From positions 81,591,499 through 81,655,498 of the forward strand of contig OZ024908.1 of assembly GCA_964017125.1 (NCBI GenBank): a stretch of DNA of 64,000 nt, in the 5' to 3' direction. The position numbers were made by a program, and so were the translations under genes. The notes under the pieces were generated by a model. The model did no database searches and had not been told where the DNA came from. It saw only the letters and a program-made list of their open reading frames with translations. This document shows positions 1-10,755 of the stretch, piece after piece; position 1 is the first letter of the stretch; each line of letters starts with the position of its first letter. Source of the stretch: Flabesymbios commensalis. Its lineage: Eukaryota; Annelida; Polychaeta; Terebellida; Flabelligeridae.

Positions 1-1380
1 ATAAATACAATACTTTATCAAAACTATTAACACAATAAATTATTATTATTAAAGCATTAATATGTATGGACACATAATATCAACATAAAAGAATAATATA
101 ACCAATAGCAGTGATAAATAATAATAAAAAAAAACAAAAATATCCATCTTGACTTCGTGACTTATAAGCATGTTGAAAATTACCTTCCAAATCAAATCAC
201 ATGTCTTGCTCCAACATATAAGTAAGATATCTAGAATGGGTGCCTGCTATTATCCCTGAATGCCGTTAAATAATGTCTATACCTCTATTGGAGGTTTGGC
301 TGGTCTAGTATTGCGCAAAATAAAATACCACACGAGGGTTTGCATTTTACACAGCAACTAAAAAAGTCAATCGTCACGTTTTGAATCCCGTGAAAAGCAA
401 AAAGGTATACTGGTAAAGTAAGTAAATACTGCCTTTTAGCTTTGGACGACAGCTGTTAAATTCGTGTGAAAGTGAGGAAGTCAAGGGAAGACGTTTGCCT
501 AATTAAATCTTTCTTAATTCTAGTTGTTTTCAATCAATCAATACTGGAACAATATATGCTAATTTGGCGCTGTTGTTTTCGCGCTGATAAATGTCCAGAG
601 ATCATTTGTACGTTGGGACTATGTCCGAAACGATGGCCCAACGTTGAGTAAGCAATCAGCGAAAACAAGATCTGGTCTAAGCTGGGACTGCTGTACCATT
701 GACTAATCAGATTTCTTCTGGATCAATTCAGCGGTAATGTCACGTGCAGATTTACTGATAGTCCCACTAAAACTGGTTGTCGCAGGAAAGCTATATTCAT
801 CGGCTATGATTAACTTGGATTTGACCTAAATATTGTGGACAAACTGGTTTCACGCTGGCTTACATGTTATGTTACTTATACTGCAAGCCAGAGGAGAGAA
901 CCGCTAATGGACTTTGACAGAATAGATGAATTATGGTTTACTCTGCTTTCGGGTGATGCATGAGTGTTTCCTATTGTTGGCAGCGTTTCCTGGTCAAAAG
1001 TTAATTTCTCGTTATTTGCTCCACTGCCGACGGCGTGGAGGATTGTGATTTTTTCTACTCCCTTTCTGCCTCTAGACCCTTAGAAAGCTGAAACTGTAGG
1101 CATGTACAATGCGTTGGCTTTGTAAAATAACAATTTACTGAACTATTCAAGAGTGTCTAGTGTAGACACACGGCGTTGGTGCGACGTTGACTCAACGTCT
1201 ATGACAACGTTGGACGGTTCATCCTGCAATGTCCTCCAGGTTCACTCGCAACCACGTGGATATTGCCCATATTTTGGGTGGTGAGTAAGTAAATATGTCT
1301 AGAGGGTAATGCCATCTAATTTATCACCTTCTCTTCAGGAAGTTTTGGTCCTGTAGTCTGTACGTGAATAAAATGTAATA

Positions 1381-1480
1381 AAGCTCCATTCACTCACTCA
1401 TTCATTCGATCATTCGATCATTCATTCATTCATTCATTCATTCATTCATTCATTCATTCATTTATTCATTCATTCATAAA
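1381..1480 (+). repeat. (CATT)n microsatellite
   Basis: A run of CATT/CATTCATT units, interrupted by CGAT, directly precedes the TTCG minisatellite. Such ATTC/CATT tails are typical of the 3' ends of LINEs and SINEs, so this may be a retroelement tail. Confidence 0.9.
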
Positions 1481-2790
1481 TAAATGTATACTATGTTGCG
1501 ATTTTTTAACGTCACTGTGCAGTGAATGAACAAACAAAGAGACTGGGACTAAAATAATGCCTCTGCCCTATTCAGTTCGTTCGCTTGTTCATTCGTTCAT
1601 ACATTCGTTTATTCATAAATGTGTAATTATGTTCTGATTTGTGTTTTAACATCTCTGTGCAGTTATTGAAGAAATAAAGAGTCTGCGACTGAAACAATAA
1701 CTCTGCCCCACTCGCTTCGCTCATTCGTTTCTTCGTTCGTTCATACATGTGTATTATGTTGCGATGTGTGCTCTAACGTTACTGTGCAGTGAATGAACAA
1801 ATAAAGAGACTGCGACTGAAGCCATGCCTCTGCCCTATTCACTTCGTTTGTTCGTTTGTTCGTTCGTTCGTTCGTTCGTTCGTTCGTTCGATCGTTTGTC
1901 CGCTCGTTCGTTCGTTCGTTTGTTTATTCGTTCATTCATTCAAAAATGTGTATTATGTTGCGACTTGTGCTATAACATCTCTGTGCCGTCGATGAACAAA
2001 TAAATAGTCTGAGACTGAAGCCATGCCTCTGCCCTATTCACTTCGTTTGTTCGTTTGTTCGTTCGTTCGTTCGTTCGTTCGTTCGTTCGTTCGTTCGATC
2101 GTTTGTTCGCTCGTTCGTTCGTTCGTTTGTTTATTCGTTCATTCATTCAAAAATGTGTATTATGTTGCGATTGTGTTATACCATCTCTGTGCCGCCGATG
2201 AACAAATAAATAGTCTGCGACTGGAACAATGCCTCTGTCCCATTCACTTCGCTCGTTCGTTTGTTCGTTCGTTATGTCGTTCGTTCGTTGGTTCGTTCAT
2301 ACAATCATTCATAAATGTGTATTGTGTTGCGATGTGTGCTCTAACATCTCTGTGCAGTCAATGAACAAATAAATAGTCTGAGACCAAGGAAAATAGAATA
2401 TGACTCTCTTTTCCTTGATGAGACTGAAGCCATGTCTCTGCCCCATTCACTTCGCTCGCTCGTTCATTCGTTCGTTTGTTCGTTCATTCGTTCGTTCGTT
2501 CGTTCGTTCGTTCGTTCGTTCGTTCGTTCGTTCGTTCGTTCGTTCGTTCGTTCGTTCGTTCGTTCGTTCGTTCGTTCGTTCGTTCGTTCGTTCGTTCGTT
2601 CGTTCGTTCGTTCGTTCGTTCGTTCGTTCGTTCGTTCGTTCGTTCGTTTGTTCGTTCGTTTGTTCGTTCGTTCGTTGTTCGCTCGTATATTCATTCATAA
2701 ATGTGTATTATGCTATCATTTGTGTTCTGTCGTTACTGTAAATGTAATGAACAAATAAATAGTCTGAGACTGAAGCCATGCCTCTGCCAT
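1480..2790 (+). repeat. Minisatellite with embedded TTCG microsatellites
   Basis: Seven degenerate units share the marker ATGTGTATTATGTTGCGA (near 1484, 1618, 1746, 1945, 2153, 2314 and 2700). Each continues with a TCTGTGCAGTGAATGAAC block, GACTGAAGCCATGCC and CATTCACTTCG, then a TTCG run of variable length. Unit length varies from about 130 to 390 bp because the TTCG run expands independently in each unit. The array lies only in the left arm of the large inverted repeat; the right arm lacks it. Confidence 0.9.
2451..2685 (+). repeat. (TTCG)n tetranucleotide array
   Basis: About 230 bp of nearly pure TTCG, the longest expansion in the minisatellite. It is open in several frames on both strands, reading FVRS or NERT repeats, only because a 4-bp unit without stops reads through everywhere. 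Confidence 0.97.
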
Positions 2791-3149
2791 AGGCCTACTC
2801 ACCACACACTTGTTATCGCACCCTTAGAGCTGTGAAGTGGCAGTTATACCCTTTCAGCACTAAGGGTGCTTCTTTCATCTCACCACGTTTGGGATAACGA
2901 CTGAGACCATAATCAGGTAATAACGGTTATGCACACATTTTTCCAATCTTCAAAAAAAAACCTAATTATCTTTGCCAGGTGATTTAATGTATCATCTACG
3001 AGAAGGAAGGGGAGACTGTACAACATAGAAGTCATTCGCCCAGCGTCGGCCAACATTTTGCAGAATTTTCAGAGGTGGGGGGGGGCATTCTGCATGGGTT
3101 TCACAGGGGAAAGTACATGTAATCTTTCCAGCGCGGGGGGACCTAATTT

Positions 3150-3305
3150 GGACATCATAATCTGACGCCTACAGACGTCAGTTTCTGACGCCTAAAGACG
3201 GTCCCCGCACTGAAAGAATTAAATATTGACCCGTAACATATATATACAAATGAAGCGGAAAGAGCTCACCAAGACATTTATATTATTTCAAATTTAAAAG
3301 AACCC
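3150..3305 (-). repeat. TTAA-type MITE, family B, truncated
   Basis: It contains the family's signature hairpin core (TCTGACGCC and ACGTCAG repeats) followed by GGTCCCCGCACTGAAAG. It then carries the family's AAATGAAGCGGAAAGAGCTC body in reverse complement. The left terminus is decayed. Better copies are at 21959-22202 and 42211-42459. Confidence 0.6.
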
Positions 3306-3478
3306 TTCAGTTTATATTAAAATACTTCAACGCTTTAATGATTAAAGGAAATGTTAGCCCAATGTTGATATCATGCTGGGCCGGAGTCTCAGATTTAATA
3401 TTGGATGAGTGTGTCTTGTTTTCAGGGACAGCGGGCATGGTGTACATAGAGTGATGGATGACAGAGGTGCAGGGGGGT

Positions 3479-3586
3479 AGACAGAAAACATGATACATTG
3501 AACCAATGCTGATCTAATACTGTCCATCATCTGCGACGCTGGCCCAACATTAAATCAGCATTGGTTCATAGTCTCGTGTTTACTGG
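3479..3586. mobile_element. Palindromic CCCAGCA-type MITE (family H)
   Basis: An imperfect palindrome of about 108 bp: TTGAACCAATGCTGATC on the left mirrors ATCAGCATTGGTTCA on the right, and it ends CTCGTGTTTACTGG. It occupies the same site as the copy at 11328-11435 in the other arm of the large inverted repeat. Confidence 0.75.
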
Positions 3587-4009
3587 TAGCCTAACCTGAC
3601 GCCCACGAGAGGAAGAGGATAGCCCAGCAAATACGCCCACGTAGGGCCCTTATACCACTCTCCCCGCCCCGCCCCTGGCTAAATCGACTATTGACAAGGT
3701 GGGGCAAAGAAGCAGCAAACTTCCACTTCTTCACTGATCGTATTTCAGACATTTGTACCCCAGATAAAAACCGCTTTCTCCCCTCCCTCTTGACCTGTCG
3801 TGATTTGACGGCCACCAAAAAGCAGACAATCATGATGACATTTTGCAGGGGGAGAGGATAGCCCAGCGGGGCGTGCTCCCAGATCAAGTTGGAATGATTC
3901 ATGGTGGCTGCTGACGTCATCAGAATTCTGTCACAAACAGGTTACATTACTGTACATTACTGTCTGGTTGTTTTTAATTTTGATTCCGAATTCTGATGCC
4001 CATATTGAG

Positions 4010-4536
4010 AAATATTTAAAAGTACTGATACATACATGTATGAAGTGATTTCACCCAGAACTTGGAGAATAGCGTGTTCTAGTAGACCCTATACTCTGTG
4101 GAACCACTCTCTCAAAACAAGTGTCTTTTCGCAATTTTACTGAAAGAGTTGCTACTAGTATGTATATGCATCGATGAAGCAGCATATGATACCCATGATC
4201 AGGAGAGGACCTAACACGCATCAATAATGATGCGAACGTCTGTTTTACCTGTAACAAAAACGTACTAAACTAGACTGTCAGTCAGAGACTGCAAATCTAA
4301 TGATCGTAATCCGGATCCTGGATACGGATCGCAATCCAAACAATGCAATCGGACAGACTGACAGACAAACAGGCAAACAAGCCAACACGACAAAAACATT
4401 CTGTGAATGGGAATAAACTCTTTGCAAACCAGAACCTGTTTATTATGAAAACCGGACTCATTTTTCCTAGATGAATAAATTGTATTGTACTTCACCTGTC
4501 AAAATAAGCAGAAAAATATTTAAAAATCACAAGTGA
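4010..4536. other. No gene recognised
   Basis: Start of the spacer between the arms of the large inverted repeat. A short imperfect inverted repeat around CAATCCGGATCC / GGATACGGATCGC is visible at 4300-4335. No coding signal was found. Confidence 0.5.
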
Positions 4537-4659
4537 TGCATTAACACAGGAAACGCAAAACATTTTATATAACACTTGTACGATGTTAGACCAACGTCGA
4601 AGCCGTTGGGCTGACGTTAAACAAATGTTATATAGAAATGCTTTGTGTTTCCTGGGGAG
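4537..4659. mobile_element. Palindromic CCCAGCA-type MITE (family H), degenerate
   Basis: CAGGAAACGCAAAACATTT at the left mirrors AAATGCTTTGTGTTTCCTG at the right, around a centre containing ACCAACGTCGAAGCCGTTGG. It keeps the family's overall plan but has lost the exact CCCAGCA ends. Confidence 0.55.
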
Positions 4660-5878
4660 GGTTAAACCGAGGGGAAACAATGTCATGTAACATCCTGCTT
4701 GTTATGCAATGATAATGGTGCCAAGCAATGTCAACACCCTCATTTTGAGATTGTAACCTATTTTAACAACATAATAGATTATTATATTAAAATTGGTTAA
4801 TAAAATATTTTAAGAAAATCATTGAATAATAAAATATTAAAATGTGTATCAGTGCATACACATATCAGTGCATTAAACACACATAGTTATTTAGCAAATT
4901 AGACTGTTTTCTCGATTAAATGTTTTCGTTACATTTATGATACTTAATGACCAAAAACCCGTAACCTTAAAGTGACAAAGACAATAAATTGCATGCTGCA
5001 TTAGTAAATATAAAATTATTCTATTAAATCTCTTACTTTCATTCTTAGTTAATGATTTTATTGTACAAATGACAGTATCGAAACATTGTATCTAGCGTCA
5101 AACATTTCCAAAATGATATAGAATTAACAAACAAGCGAGTGTAGTAGTCCTCAACACTGAAACAGTTAAAATATATAAAACAGCTGCAATATGATCAACT
5201 CCGATATAACAAAAACACATCACATTGCTTTAATATTTAAACGTTCTGTTGTCGTTCATAACAAAATATTATCTGTGTCTGAAATGTGTGACGACGATTA
5301 CAAGAATCTCATGTTATTTTGGGCTAGGCGCTAAAAATGCAAGGTTTATGAAAAGACAAATGCGCTAAATCTGTGAAATATGTGACGTACACATACATAA
5401 ATGTTCTGCTATTTTAAGTTGGGCTCTAAAAAGGCAATTCCTTTGCAAAGCGCACCACAGGCAAATATATCAGTATGTTTTTTGTTTTACTTGTAGAATC
5501 TCAACCACCTAAAGAGCTGATTCACATGACAGAAGAATAAATAAGTGCAAAACAAATAAAAAAGAAACAATCGTATCTGAAAGATTGTTTTAGAAAATTG
5601 TAAATACATGTATAAATTTTCACAGACATAATATGTACACTCGGTACTAGCTGTAAGCCTACTATATGCATACTTGCTGTATTATGTGTAATGTGTAATT
5701 TATAAATTGACCATACTGATTATTTTAAAATAACAAAGCATCTTTAAAAAAATTGTGTGATTTATTATAATAATTTGATTTCCATAAAGGCACATATCAT
5801 TTGCAGGTCTAGTTTGCTCCTATTCAAAAGCAAAAGTCCTGTCCATGCCGGATCATTTCCAAATGGAAATAAAACTTT
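4660..5878. other. AT-rich, no feature recognised
   Basis: About 1.2 kb of AT-rich sequence inside the spacer of the large inverted repeat. No long ORF, terminal repeats or retroelement motif was seen. Confidence 0.5.
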
Positions 5879-5879
5879 G

Positions 5880-6192
5880 TAAATAAATGAAATGAATTGG
5901 GTTTTAGACCACCTTTGTGCACATATAGGCTAAACTGGGCCAGGAGAACATCCTGAAGATGGCGAGATGATTGAGATGACACTGTCCTCCAGACACAGGA
6001 TTCGAAATTCGAGCCTTGGCGGTCTGAGGCCGAGCACGCTACCTCTCGGTCACGGAGGCTCCCCACAATACTAACTTTCACACGTGGATGGGGAAGAAAC
6101 ATTTTTGTTTCTTTCAAACCGCCGAGACCGGGAACCGAACCCCGAACTCTGGCGTGAAAGGTAGCGGTGCTAACCACTACCCTAGGGCCCCC
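5880..6192 (-). mobile_element. Dimeric tRNA-derived SINE (copy 1)
   Basis: Read on the minus strand, the element begins GGGGGCCCTAGGGTAGTGG and contains two tRNA-like units in tandem. Unit 1 has an A-box-like TAGTGGTTAGCACCGCT and a B box GGTTCGGTTCC. Unit 2 has GAGGTAGCGTGCTCGG and the B box TTTCGAATCC. The tail contains CTGGCCCAGTTTAGCC and ends in ATTTCATTTATT. A second copy at 45724-46035 aligns along its whole length, so this is a family. Possible short target duplication: ACTTTGT lies on both sides (about 5874 and 6206). The 142-residue ORF across it is an artefact of the SINE. Confidence 0.85.
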
Positions 6193-6248
6193 GCCCAATA
6201 ACACTTTGTCCCCAAGCCATTCCGATATGTACAGGTGGCACTGTAATA

Positions 6249-6413
6249 CCATGATTTAGGTCGTGCATTGTGCTGCCTGCCATCAATGTCAAGCAGCCCG
6301 CCGTATCCAACGGCAGCCCTCGGCTTTCACCTCGGGCTGCTGTTGACTATGGCGGGCCGTTAGACATTGATGCGGGTTGCTAAAACAGCACAACGCTCTT
6401 CTAAATCATGGTA
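6249..6413. mobile_element. Foldback (palindromic) element
   Basis: A near-complete palindrome: CCATGATTTAG at the left end pairs with CTAAATCATGG at the right. Inside, ATCAATGTC pairs with GACATTGAT, GCCCGCC with GGCGGGC, and GGCAGCCC with GGGCTGC. The predicted stem is about 75 bp with a small loop near 6330. It lies next to the dimeric SINE. Confidence 0.8.
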
Positions 6414-6490
6414 TCATTTTTGTAATAATGAGGCAGGTTGGGTTTCGTCAAAACGCTTGTTCATCAAAACTCAGGAGTGCCATCATAGAT

Positions 6491-6600
6491 AGCCTAACAA
6501 ACACTAGACATTCAGCCTATCTTAGCTAAATGTCGAACCAACGTCGATGACGGTAGACCAACATTGAGCCAGCATAGGTTTAATATCTCGTGTCTGTTGG
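6491..6600. mobile_element. Palindromic CCCAGCA-type MITE (family H)
   Basis: AACAAACACTAGACATTCAG at the left end mirrors TCTCGTGTCTGTTGGG at the right; the centre has AACCAACGTCGATGACGG. An older, diverged copy. Confidence 0.65.
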
Positions 6601-6648
6601 GAACCTAAATCTCAGCAAACACCACTCATTCAACCTATGTTGGTTTAA

Positions 6649-6795
6649 CCCTCACAATACTGGAATATCTTTGTATAAAACATGTAAACCAAAGGATCTT
6701 TTTCAATTTAAAATCATCATAACTATCTTAATTCGTCTCGCTTTGATTGAATACTCCCACAGTGCTGGGATCGACTTCAGACATCAGAATCTGAC
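6649..6795 (+). repeat. TTAA-type MITE, family B, truncated
   Basis: Starts after TTTAA with CCCTCACAATACTGGAATA and keeps the family body (TTCAATTTAAAATCATCATA). It ends in the hairpin core TCAGAATCTGACTTAA without the second half. Confidence 0.65.
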
Positions 6796-6860
6796 TTAAC
6801 GACAACTTTGGGTCAACCTGTCGTATTTTGCTGGGATATTGCACAAATGTAAATGTATTT

Positions 6861-7450
6861 ACCCTTAAAGCCCTAAATAAGAGTACAATCGTTAATACTC
6901 CGTTTTGTTAGCAGATTCAATCACTTTTATCGGGAATGAAAGTGTGTTTAAACGTCAAGATTTGTAAATCTTTGGTCCTAAATTAAACAAATATGAATTA
7001 TTTTCACCCACTTCAAGGGACTGGCCCAGACTAAAATAATCAAAACATCGGTGATTTTATTTTGGGTTCTTAGATATGACCATATGATGTAAACAAGTCC
7101 AAAGACTAGAACTGCAATTTTCTTTAATTTTTGTGCTGCACATTCACCAGTTAGGCTAGATATAGAGACGAAATTCCTGATTTTTAATTATTGACAACCA
7201 TGTCAAAAATAGGAAATACGGGAATTTCGTCTCTATATCTAGCCTAACTGGTGAATGCGCAGCACAAAAATTATAAAAATTTGCAGTTCTATCCTATGTA
7301 CATGTTTACATCATATGATCATATTAAGAACAAGAAACAAAATCACCGATTTTTTTATGATTTTAGCCTGGGCCAGTCCCTTTAAAGTTGTGGGTCGCGC
7401 TACGAAGACACAACTTCAACTGGTTGTTTGGTTTTTATTGTGGTGCTTTA
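6861..7450 (+). mobile_element. TTAA-type MITE, family A, split by a second MITE
   Basis: The left half (6861-7015) runs from CCCTTAAAGCCC to TTTTCACCCACTTC. The right half resumes at 7382 with TTAAAGTTGTGGGTCGCG and CACAACTTCAACTGG. Other copies read straight through CACCCACTTGAAGTTGTGGG, so the 366-bp palindrome at 7016-7381 was inserted into this one. Confidence 0.75.
7016..7381. mobile_element. Long palindromic MITE with TTAA target (copy 1)
   Basis: A 366-bp palindrome: AGGGACTGGCCCAG at the left, CTGGGCCAGTCCCT at the right. Arms of about 160 bp flank a spacer of about 55 bp, and the whole palindrome has a second copy at 9376-9740. It is flanked by TTCA (7012-7015) and TTAA (7382-7385), consistent with a decayed TTAA duplication. 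TTAA targets are characteristic of piggyBac and some Kolobok elements; no transposase is present. The 67-residue ORF across the right arm is not a gene. Confidence 0.85.
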
Positions 7451-7618
7451 AGGATTAATCTATTCACTGCATTATAATTGCATGACTTGCGAAAACTTCA
7501 ATGCTAGCAAAAATAATTTGTGAGCAGGAATCAAATTTCTTTATTATTGCGATCAAATAATCAGAGTACAATTTGTAGTTCCCCAGAATGTCCGTTCATC
7601 AGCTCACAGGCTTCTTAA

Positions 7619-7858
7619 CCCTTTAACCGCCGGTGCCGCATATATTCGGGTTTTCATTTTTTATTAGAACATTAAGTACCATATTTTAAACATGTTAAAG
7701 AAAAAATGTGACATCAATCAGCAAGATTTGAAAAGAGTTGACCTCCATTTTGTCAAATCTGAATAATTTTCCCTGACTTGAAGTAGTTGTGGATAGCATC
7801 AGCTAGACACAACTTCAAGTGGGTGAAAATTCAAATGAATAATTTGGCGGTCAAAGGG
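7619..7858. mobile_element. piggyBac-like MITE, 240 bp, intact TTAA duplication
   Basis: TTAA lies on both sides (7615-7618 and 7859-7862). The ends are inverted: CCCTTTAACCGCC at the left and GGCGGTCAAAGGG at the right. It has a family A-like hairpin core, ACTTGAAGTAGTTGTGG / CACAACTTCAAGT, near 7778-7821. A CCC terminus with a TTAA target is the piggyBac signature, but the assignment rests on ends only. Confidence 0.85.
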
Positions 7859-8299
7859 TTAATCCTACCAATCTATCTATGATGGTGATCAGTGGTAATC
7901 ATGTGGATGGTCAAATAGACCATTTGCGGCTTGATCATGTTGATGAGTGGTGAATAATTGAAGTTACTTTGAATAATTCGGCATTTGTGGTGTTAATATA
8001 CCGGCTCATTTCTGGGCTAAATTAAAATTTAGATGATTTGGCAATGATCGACGGCCATAATTAAGTCATTAAACCCACTTAGTTAATTTGATATCATGAC
8101 ATGTTAGTGTGCAGTGTGTTGTTCGAATGGAATCCTGAAGAATATGGCTCGTTTCCGGGGCGAGGATAAATCAGGTTTCATCCAAATAAAGAACTTAGGG
8201 ATAATGCGTAACTGATCCAAGATGGCGGCAAAATCGTTGGCTAAGAGTTGATCCAATATTGGAGACTTCAGTCCAACGCTGGACTGGCGTTAAGCGAAC

Positions 8300-8562
8300 C
8301 TCGCTTAACTCGTAAAAAAATAAATATTTGCATAAACCATGGAAACCAAAGAGGGTCTTTTTCAATTTATATCATCATTTATGGATGTCTTAGGCCTAGA
8401 TATAGCTTTTAACGCTTCATTTCAGTACGCCTACCTAAGTCATGGGTCTCGCCATTATAAATGTTTTACTCTCTCAGTCTCGGGATCGACCTTAGACGTC
8501 AGAATCTGACGTCTATAGACGTCAGAATCTGACGCCTAAAATCGGTCCCCGCAATGAAAAGT
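8300..8562 (+). mobile_element. TTAA-type MITE, family B
   Basis: It carries the family order: ATATTTGCATAAACCATGG, TTCAATTTATATCATCAT, a TATG/GGGTCTCG block, then the hairpin core of TCAGAATCTGACGTC repeats and GGTCCCCGCAATGAAAAG before TTAA at about 8563. The left end is eroded. Confidence 0.7.
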
Positions 8563-8566
8563 TAAT

Positions 8567-9016
8567 GAGTATTGGATCAATGCGGGATGCCACCAGGTAT
8601 TGATAACTGTTATGAGTCAAATGTGAACCAATGTCAGATATAGCCGAGCATTGGACGTGCAATATCCACAGACCACAGTAGACCACGTTTGGTGTTGAAT
8701 ATGACCACATGTAAGTGGAGACACCTCTAGTAAACTCCTCTTCGTGTCCACGAAATTGGCCATGTCTGGTCCGTGTATTAACAGGATTAGTGGGAGGCGA
8801 CACTCTGTTCGCAATGTCACTCTGTCTAACTATGATGAATCACCACAATTCATGGCGTACACTGGCGTAATTATATGACAAACGCCCAAGTGTGGTCTGA
8901 CAGTCCAAGGACCACATAATGAAGTATAGTGCATAACATAACTGGACAGTGGCGAATTTATCTCCCCCCTCTCTCTCTTCTCGTCAGCAGCAGTAAGAAA
9001 TAAATTGTTATTTTGA
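8567..9016. other. No feature recognised
   Basis: Nothing supported. Short ORFs here (67-93 codons, minus strand) show no domain and no splice context. Confidence 0.4.
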
Positions 9017-9020
9017 TTAA

Positions 9021-9185
9021 CCCTTGAAGTGCGGGGATCGACGAGACGAGAATCTGACGTCTAAAGACGATCTCCGCACTGAAGAATTAAGCAAAATTAT
9101 AATTGTATAGGAACAAGGTAACCAAGACATGACTATGATGATTTCAAATTGAAAAAAACGTTGTTCTCCATGGTTTATATAGTTA
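9021..9185 (-). repeat. TTAA-type MITE, family B, internally deleted
   Basis: TTAA (9017-9020) is followed by CCCTTGAAGTGCGGGGATCG, the hairpin core and CTCCGCACTGAAGAATTAA. The family body follows in reverse complement and ends at CCATGGTTTATATAGTTAA. Confidence 0.65.
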
Positions 9186-9375
9186 ACAAAAAAAGAAACG
9201 CAACACCACTTTATGGATATACTCACTGTTCAAAATAATTCACATGTCTCAAGAAACTGAAATATACCACTCATCACGTGGTTATTGAAGATGACTATCT
9301 GTCAGTTTTTTTTACGTGGGTCACCCACAGTAGTGCGTATGACGCATTTCTGCATGTTGCACTTCCAATGCTTAA

Positions 9376-9740
9376 AGGGACTGGCCCAGGCTAAAATCAT
9401 GAAAAAATCGGTGATTTTATTTCGGGTTCCTAATATGACCATATGATGTAAACATGTACATAGACTAGAACTGCAAATTTTTATAATTTTTGTGCTGCGC
9501 ATTGATCAGTTAGACTAGATATAGAGACGAAATTCCCGCATTTCCTATTTTTGACATGGTTGTCAATAATTAGAAATCAGGAATTTCGTCTCTATATCTA
9601 GCCTAACTGGTGAATGCGCAGCACAAAAATTATAAAAATTTGCAGTTCTAGTCTATGTACATGTTTACATCATATGGTCATATTAAGAACCCGAAATAAA
9701 ATCACCGATTTTTTTATGATTTTAGCCTGGGCCAGTCCCT
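9376..9740. mobile_element. Long palindromic MITE with TTAA duplication (copy 2)
   Basis: A 365-bp palindrome flanked by TTAA at 9372-9375 and 9741-9744. The ends are AGGGACTGGCCCAGG and CCTGGGCCAGTCCCT. Each arm carries TTCGTCTCTATATCTAG or its complement. Its spacer is inverted relative to copy 1 at 7016-7381, as expected if the stem recombines or the two arms are equivalent. Confidence 0.9.
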
Positions 9741-9744
9741 TTAA

Positions 9745-10256
9745 CGTTATAGTGTACCGCCCAGGGATCTTCAGTGCATTATTGGTCATCATTTTTCAAA
9801 GGTTATTCGATGTCTTAAAATCTGGTGTTCAATCTCAGTATTGCTAAACTGTTTTCTTGCAATTTGGGCCGTAGCCAGACCACCTTCGGCCATAGCAATA
9901 GATGGAGAAACAGACTCAGGCTACCCGATTGTCAAGCGAGGCATTTTCATCAACCCCATGCATGCCCCCAGACCCCCTGCTACGACTAACCCTTTTCAAA
10001 AATCCTGGATTCTTTCAGTGCAGGTACACGTCAGAATTTGACGTCTAGAGACGTCATAGAGACGTCAGATTCTGCAAAAAAATGATAATGCATTTTCATT
10101 TTGATGTAACGGTAGGCATACTATACTAGGTCTACACCCCAGATTGTAGCAGTATTAATGCATCAAAAAAACATTTCTAGGGGAGCATGCCCCCAGACCC
10201 CCTGCTGCGACCATCCCTTTAAAAAATCCTGGATCCGTGACTGCTTGGCGCATTGT
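9745..10256. other. No gene recognised; decayed MITE pieces
   Basis: 10018-10078 holds an isolated family B hairpin core (CGTCAGAATTTGACGTC / GACGTCAGATTCTG). Two direct repeats of a CATGCCCCCAGACCCCCTGC motif lie at 9961 and 10186 about 225 bp apart, each followed by CTACGACTAACCC or GCGACCATCCC, so a short tandem duplication is likely. Confidence 0.5.
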
Positions 10257-10354
10257 CCCAGCAAACATGAGACGCGGTCCAAATGTTGATGTCATGTTGA
10301 GCCAGCGTGAGCCGCATTAAAAGAATGTTTGGTCCATGCCTCGTGTTTGCTGGG
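10257..10354. mobile_element. Palindromic CCCAGCA-type MITE (family H)
   Basis: Starts CCCAGCAAACATGAGACG and ends CTCGTGTTTGCTGGG, with a partly palindromic centre (CATGTTGAGCCAGCGTGAG). The termini are well preserved. Confidence 0.8.
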
Positions 10355-10572
10355 TATTCTCCACATAAGATCAGTTTGCCATGTGCTATAGGCTATCAGA
10401 TGTATAATAGTGATGTAGGTGTCTTGCGGCGGGTTTCACTGATATTCAGGTAGAGATAGATGCCAGTGATAGCGTTAATATAGATGAATGGACAGCAGAC
10501 TGCTGGATACTGGTTCCGGTCTATGACTACCGAGTCCATAAACTAACGGGAGTTACTGGCAGTGCTTCTCAC

Positions 10573-10755
10573 ATTTGTTTGTTTATTTGTTTGTTTGTTA
10601 GATTGTTTGTTTGTTTGTTTGTTTGTTTGCTTGCTTGCTTGCTCGCTCGCTCGCTCGCTCGTTGGTTTGTTTGTTTGTTTGTTTGTTTGTTTGTTTGTTT
10701 GTTTGTTTGTTTGTTTGTTTGTTTGTTTGTTTGTTTGTTTGTTTGTTTGTTTGTT
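10573..10755 (+). repeat. (TTTG)n microsatellite with a GCTC/GCTT island
   Basis: About 180 bp of TTTG units. A block at 10628-10660 reads GCTTGCTTGCTC then GCTCGCTCGC, a sub-array of a different tetranucleotide within the first. Open frames here (VCLF or NKQT repeats) are artefacts of the 4-bp period. Confidence 0.95.

Larger units (their letters stand above)
1..4005 (+). repeat. Left arm of a giant imperfect inverted repeat
   Basis: The sequence from the window edge to about 4005 reappears in reverse complement between about 18985 and 10880. Matching blocks are 1-760 with 18985-18310, 780-1060 with 12320-11990, and 2870-4005 with 11770-10885. A hairpin MITE sits at the same site in both arms (3479-3586 and 11328-11435), so it predates the duplication. 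By eye the arms differ at roughly one base in five, so the event is old. Position 1 still matches the other arm, so the repeat runs out of the window. A GC-rich stretch at 3590-3920 and its partner at 10978-11330 each read as a short ORF with the shared peptide MTSAATMN; I see no known domain in it. Confidence 0.85.

Noticed and set aside
1789-2758. Open frames with FVRS or NERT repeats on both strands
   Set aside because: They are produced by the stop-free TTCG tetranucleotide, which is open in every frame; no other coding sign.
3590-3920. 109-codon ORF with MTSAATMN as a conserved gene
   Set aside because: The shared peptide with 10978-11193 follows from the inverted duplication; the frames diverge quickly and cross poly-C tracts.
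5824-6252. 142-codon minus-strand ORF
   Set aside because: It coincides with the dimeric tRNA SINE, which has a second copy at 45724.
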